In this document: piece after piece, positions 62,321 through 64,000 of the stretch
How the letters are laid out: each line of letters starts with the position of its first letter
Numbering within the stretch: position 1 is the first letter of the stretch
Source of the DNA: Myxococcus hansupus
GTDB lineage: Bacteria; Myxococcota; Myxococcia; Myxococcales; Myxococcaceae
Reading direction: 5' to 3'
DNA length: 64,000 nt
NCBI RefSeq assembly: GCF_000280925.3
Contig: NZ_CP012109.1
Coordinates: 2,004,501-2,068,500, forward strand
The notes under the pieces: generated by a model
What the model was told of the DNA's origin: nothing
Database searches by the model: none
What the model saw: the letters and a program-made list of their open reading frames with translations, nothing else
Made by a program: the position numbers and the translations under genes

Positions 62321-62432
62321 TTGGTTCTCATGGCAGCGGCATCCACTTTCGGGTGGGGCTGCTGCCATCATCATTTAGAGCGGCCGTTCAGACTCGGGTC
62401 ACCTGGGTCCAGCCGTCTCCTGGTGTCTCCGC

Positions 62433-63296
62433 ATGAACGCGCCCGTCTCCGTGGACCTGGCTTCGCTCCGGCGCCGCCTCTGGCTGTACAGGGCGCTGTC
62501 CCTGTTCCTCACGGCGTTCGTCCTCTGTGTGCTGTTGGCCTTGCGGAGCGCCATGGCGGTACCGGAGGACCCCGACGTCGAGGTCTTCGACGTGCCCGCG
62601 CGGTTCGAGGCCTTGTCTCAGAAGAACCCCGACGCGGCGGACGTCTCCGAAACCTACTTCTATGCGGACGGCGCGACCGTCCACATGCACGTCATGGGGC
62701 GTGGACAGACGTGCCCGCTGCACATCCACCGCAAGACGCACGAGGCGACCATCATCGTCGCGGGGCAGGCGGAGGTGCATCAGGTCTGGGGCCAGGAGGA
62801 GGGGCTGGCGGAGCGTCGCGGCACGCATGACCCCGGCGAGCTGATTGCCTCGGGGCCCTTCACGGGGCACGCCTGGTTCAATCGCGCGACGGACCGGATG
62901 CTGGGCAACCTGGTGTTCGCCTCGCCGCGGTTCGACGGCAACCTCTACGTGGAGGTGGATGACGCGCGGATGCGGCAGGGCGCGGCGCCCTTCGTCTACG
63001 TCCCGCCTCCGGCCCTCGACGTGCTCCAGGCGGCGGGAGAGCCCGTGCACGAGGTTTCGCTCCCCGTCCTGTCGGACCGGATGGCTGCGGTGAACCTGGG
63101 CGCGGGTGAGTACGGGGTGGAGGGGACGCGGGCGGCGCCGGTGCTCGTCTATGTCACGCAAGGCGAGGGCGGCCTGTCCGCGGGGGAGGAGCGGCCCATG
63201 AAGCCCGGTCAGCTCTGGGTCCTCCGGCGGAAGGCGAGCGTGCGCGCGCGGGAGGGCCACCCGCTCTCCTTCTATGTCTTCCGGCCCGGGGCCTGA
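62433..63296 (+). CDS. Membrane-anchored cupin-domain protein
   Basis: A 287-residue protein with one N-terminal TM anchor (LFLTAFVLCVLLALRSAMAV, residues 24-43). A cupin barrel follows: CPLHIHRKTHEATIIVAGQA (HxH...E metal motif) and GHAWFNRATDRM (second motif His). The second half (VYVPPPALDVLQAAGEP ... VLVYVTQGEGGLSAGEERPM) looks like another cupin-like barrel with poor metal motifs. The active part faces the periplasm. The substrate is unknown. Confidence 0.78.
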   Translation: MNAPVSVDLASLRRRLWLYRALSLFLTAFVLCVLLALRSAMAVPEDPDVEVFDVPARFEALSQKNPDAADVSETYFYADGATVHMHVMGRGQTCPLHIHRKTHEATIIVAGQAEVHQVWGQEEGLAERRGTHDPGELIASGPFTGHAWFNRATDRMLGNLVFASPRFDGNLYVEVDDARMRQGAAPFVYVPPPALDVLQAAGEPVHEVSLPVLSDRMAAVNLGAGEYGVEGTRAAPVLVYVTQGEGGLSAGEERPMKPGQLWVLRRKASVRAREGHPLSFYVFRPGA

Positions 63297-63300
63297 GCCG

Positions 63301-64000
63301 CTATCGGGCGCCGCGCTTGTCGCGACGGAGCGCCACCACCACCAGGCCCAGCCACCCCACGAGTGACAGCGCGAGGCCGATGCGGAAGCTCAGCGGGCGG
63401 TACTCGAAGCGGACGGTGTGGGGGCCTTGGGCGACACGCACGGCCCGCAGCGAGACGTTCGCGCGGTGAATCACCGCCTCCTGGCCATCCAGCGTCGCGT
63501 GCCATCCGGGGTAGTGGCTGTCGGAGACAATCAGGTAGCTGTCGTCGCAAGCCTCCACCGCCAGCTCCAGGTGCCGCGCGCCCCGGCTCCGCGTTTCGAC
63601 GTGGCCCTGGCAGCGGGGTTTGTCGAGCGGCTCGCCGGTCGCCAGAAAGGCGATGTTCCGGAAGGGCTGGTCCGCGTCGATGACGGCCTCCAGGGCCTCT
63701 TCGTCGCTCGCGAGCCGTGCCTGCTGCACCAGGAAGGCACGGGGCAGCGCGGTTCGTGAGCGCGACAGCGTGGTGCCATCCTCGGCCTGGTGCAGCAGCT
63801 CCAGGTCCTCGAACGGGGGCGGGCCCCTCCGGACGTAGTGGGTGACGCCCGTGAGGTCGTAGACGCTCCGTTCGCCCGCCTGGTGGAAGCGTGTCGTGTA
63901 GCGAGGCTCGGGGGCCCCGTAGCCCTCCAATGCCGGGAGGCGTGCTTCCACGAAGCGGTTGGGGGTGAACCTGTCGAGGCTGCGCTCGATGCCGTCCTTC
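63301..64000 (-). CDS. YfhO-like membrane protein, C-terminal part
   Basis: The last 232 codons of a gene that continues beyond the right edge. The end shows the YfhO pattern: LIVSDSHYPGWHATLDGQEA, VIHRANVSLRAVRVAQGPHT and VRFEYRPLSFRIGLALSLVG, then one TM segment and a basic tail (RRDKRGAR). YfhO proteins are large polytopic GT-C-like membrane proteins linked to glycosylation of wall polymers. The visible part is the periplasmic beta domain and last helix. Confidence 0.75.
   Translation of the reverse strand, partial: KDGIERSLDRFTPNRFVEARLPALEGYGAPEPRYTTRFHQAGERSVYDLTGVTHYVRRGPPPFEDLELLHQAEDGTTLSRSRTALPRAFLVQQARLASDEEALEAVIDADQPFRNIAFLATGEPLDKPRCQGHVETRSRGARHLELAVEACDDSYLIVSDSHYPGWHATLDGQEAVIHRANVSLRAVRVAQGPHTVRFEYRPLSFRIGLALSLVGWLGLVVVALRRDKRGAR

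Overview
The window reads as chromosomal DNA of a myxobacterium of the genus Myxococcus, very probably M. xanthus or a close relative. Three things support this: GC-rich coding with strong third-position bias, a complete mrpA-mrpB-mrpC developmental locus (the 248-residue MrpC starts MHGFN, carries TT at residues 21-22 and a second start at Met26), and a Che3-type chemosensory cluster with a divergent NtrC-like regulator (CrdA, phosphoacceptor Asp53) facing a Cys-rich Pal-like lipoprotein (CrdB).

Layout. 1-15.7 kb: ordinary chromosomal genes. These are a KAS III fragment, a DUF1800/DUF1501 secreted pair, an M28 aminopeptidase, a cholesterol-oxidase-like GMC enzyme, an OmpA protein, dGTPase, SRAP, DoxX, a winged-helix regulator/membrane-protein operon with twin operators around its promoter, an Hsp70 homologue and AzlCD. 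15.8-21.6 kb: an accessory patch with a pesticin-type muramidase, a TPR protein, a small gene cut near its 3' end by a complete IS3-family element, relic DNA, a small lipoprotein, and an AHH nuclease/Imm11 toxin-immunity pair. 21.8-35.1 kb: the Che3-type cluster (crdA, then crdB, cheW, a second CheW-like gene, two six-TM MCPs, a hybrid CheA, an inverted secreted DUF6209 gene, cheB, cheR). 35.2-37.5 kb: a YbgF/CpoB-like lipoprotein, a 5'-nucleotidase-like protein with an in-frame UGA and a SECIS-like hairpin, and ribosomal protein L31. 37.7-55.4 kb: a solitary DNA methyltransferase, an M1 aminopeptidase, a FadN/FadA beta-oxidation operon, a membrane MutS homologue, VWA, HEAT, metallophosphatase, membrane sulfatase, LysR, aromatic amino acid hydroxylase and SUKH proteins. 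55.5-59 kb: mrpC, mrpB, mrpA. 59-64 kb: a membrane-fused spermidine-synthase-like protein, an orphan Flp-type pilin, a cupin protein and the end of a YfhO-like membrane protein.

The two regulatory blocks act on the same process. In M. xanthus the Che3/CrdA system sets the timing of developmental gene expression, and MrpAB/MrpC controls entry into fruiting body formation. The mrpC upstream region here shows three ordered elements: a sigma-54-like promoter, repeated CGTTCAAA half-sites suited to the NtrC-type activator MrpB, and a perfect GTGTC-N8-GACAC MrpC site.

The most notable observation is at 36,020-37,165. A reading frame of 382 codons carries one internal TGA where homologues have the second Cys of a CGC motif. 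A 6-bp stem with a GGTCTT loop follows at the same distance (18 nt) as in the E. coli fdhF SECIS, so the gene very probably encodes a selenoprotein that standard gene finding would truncate. No tRNA, rRNA or CRISPR array was seen.
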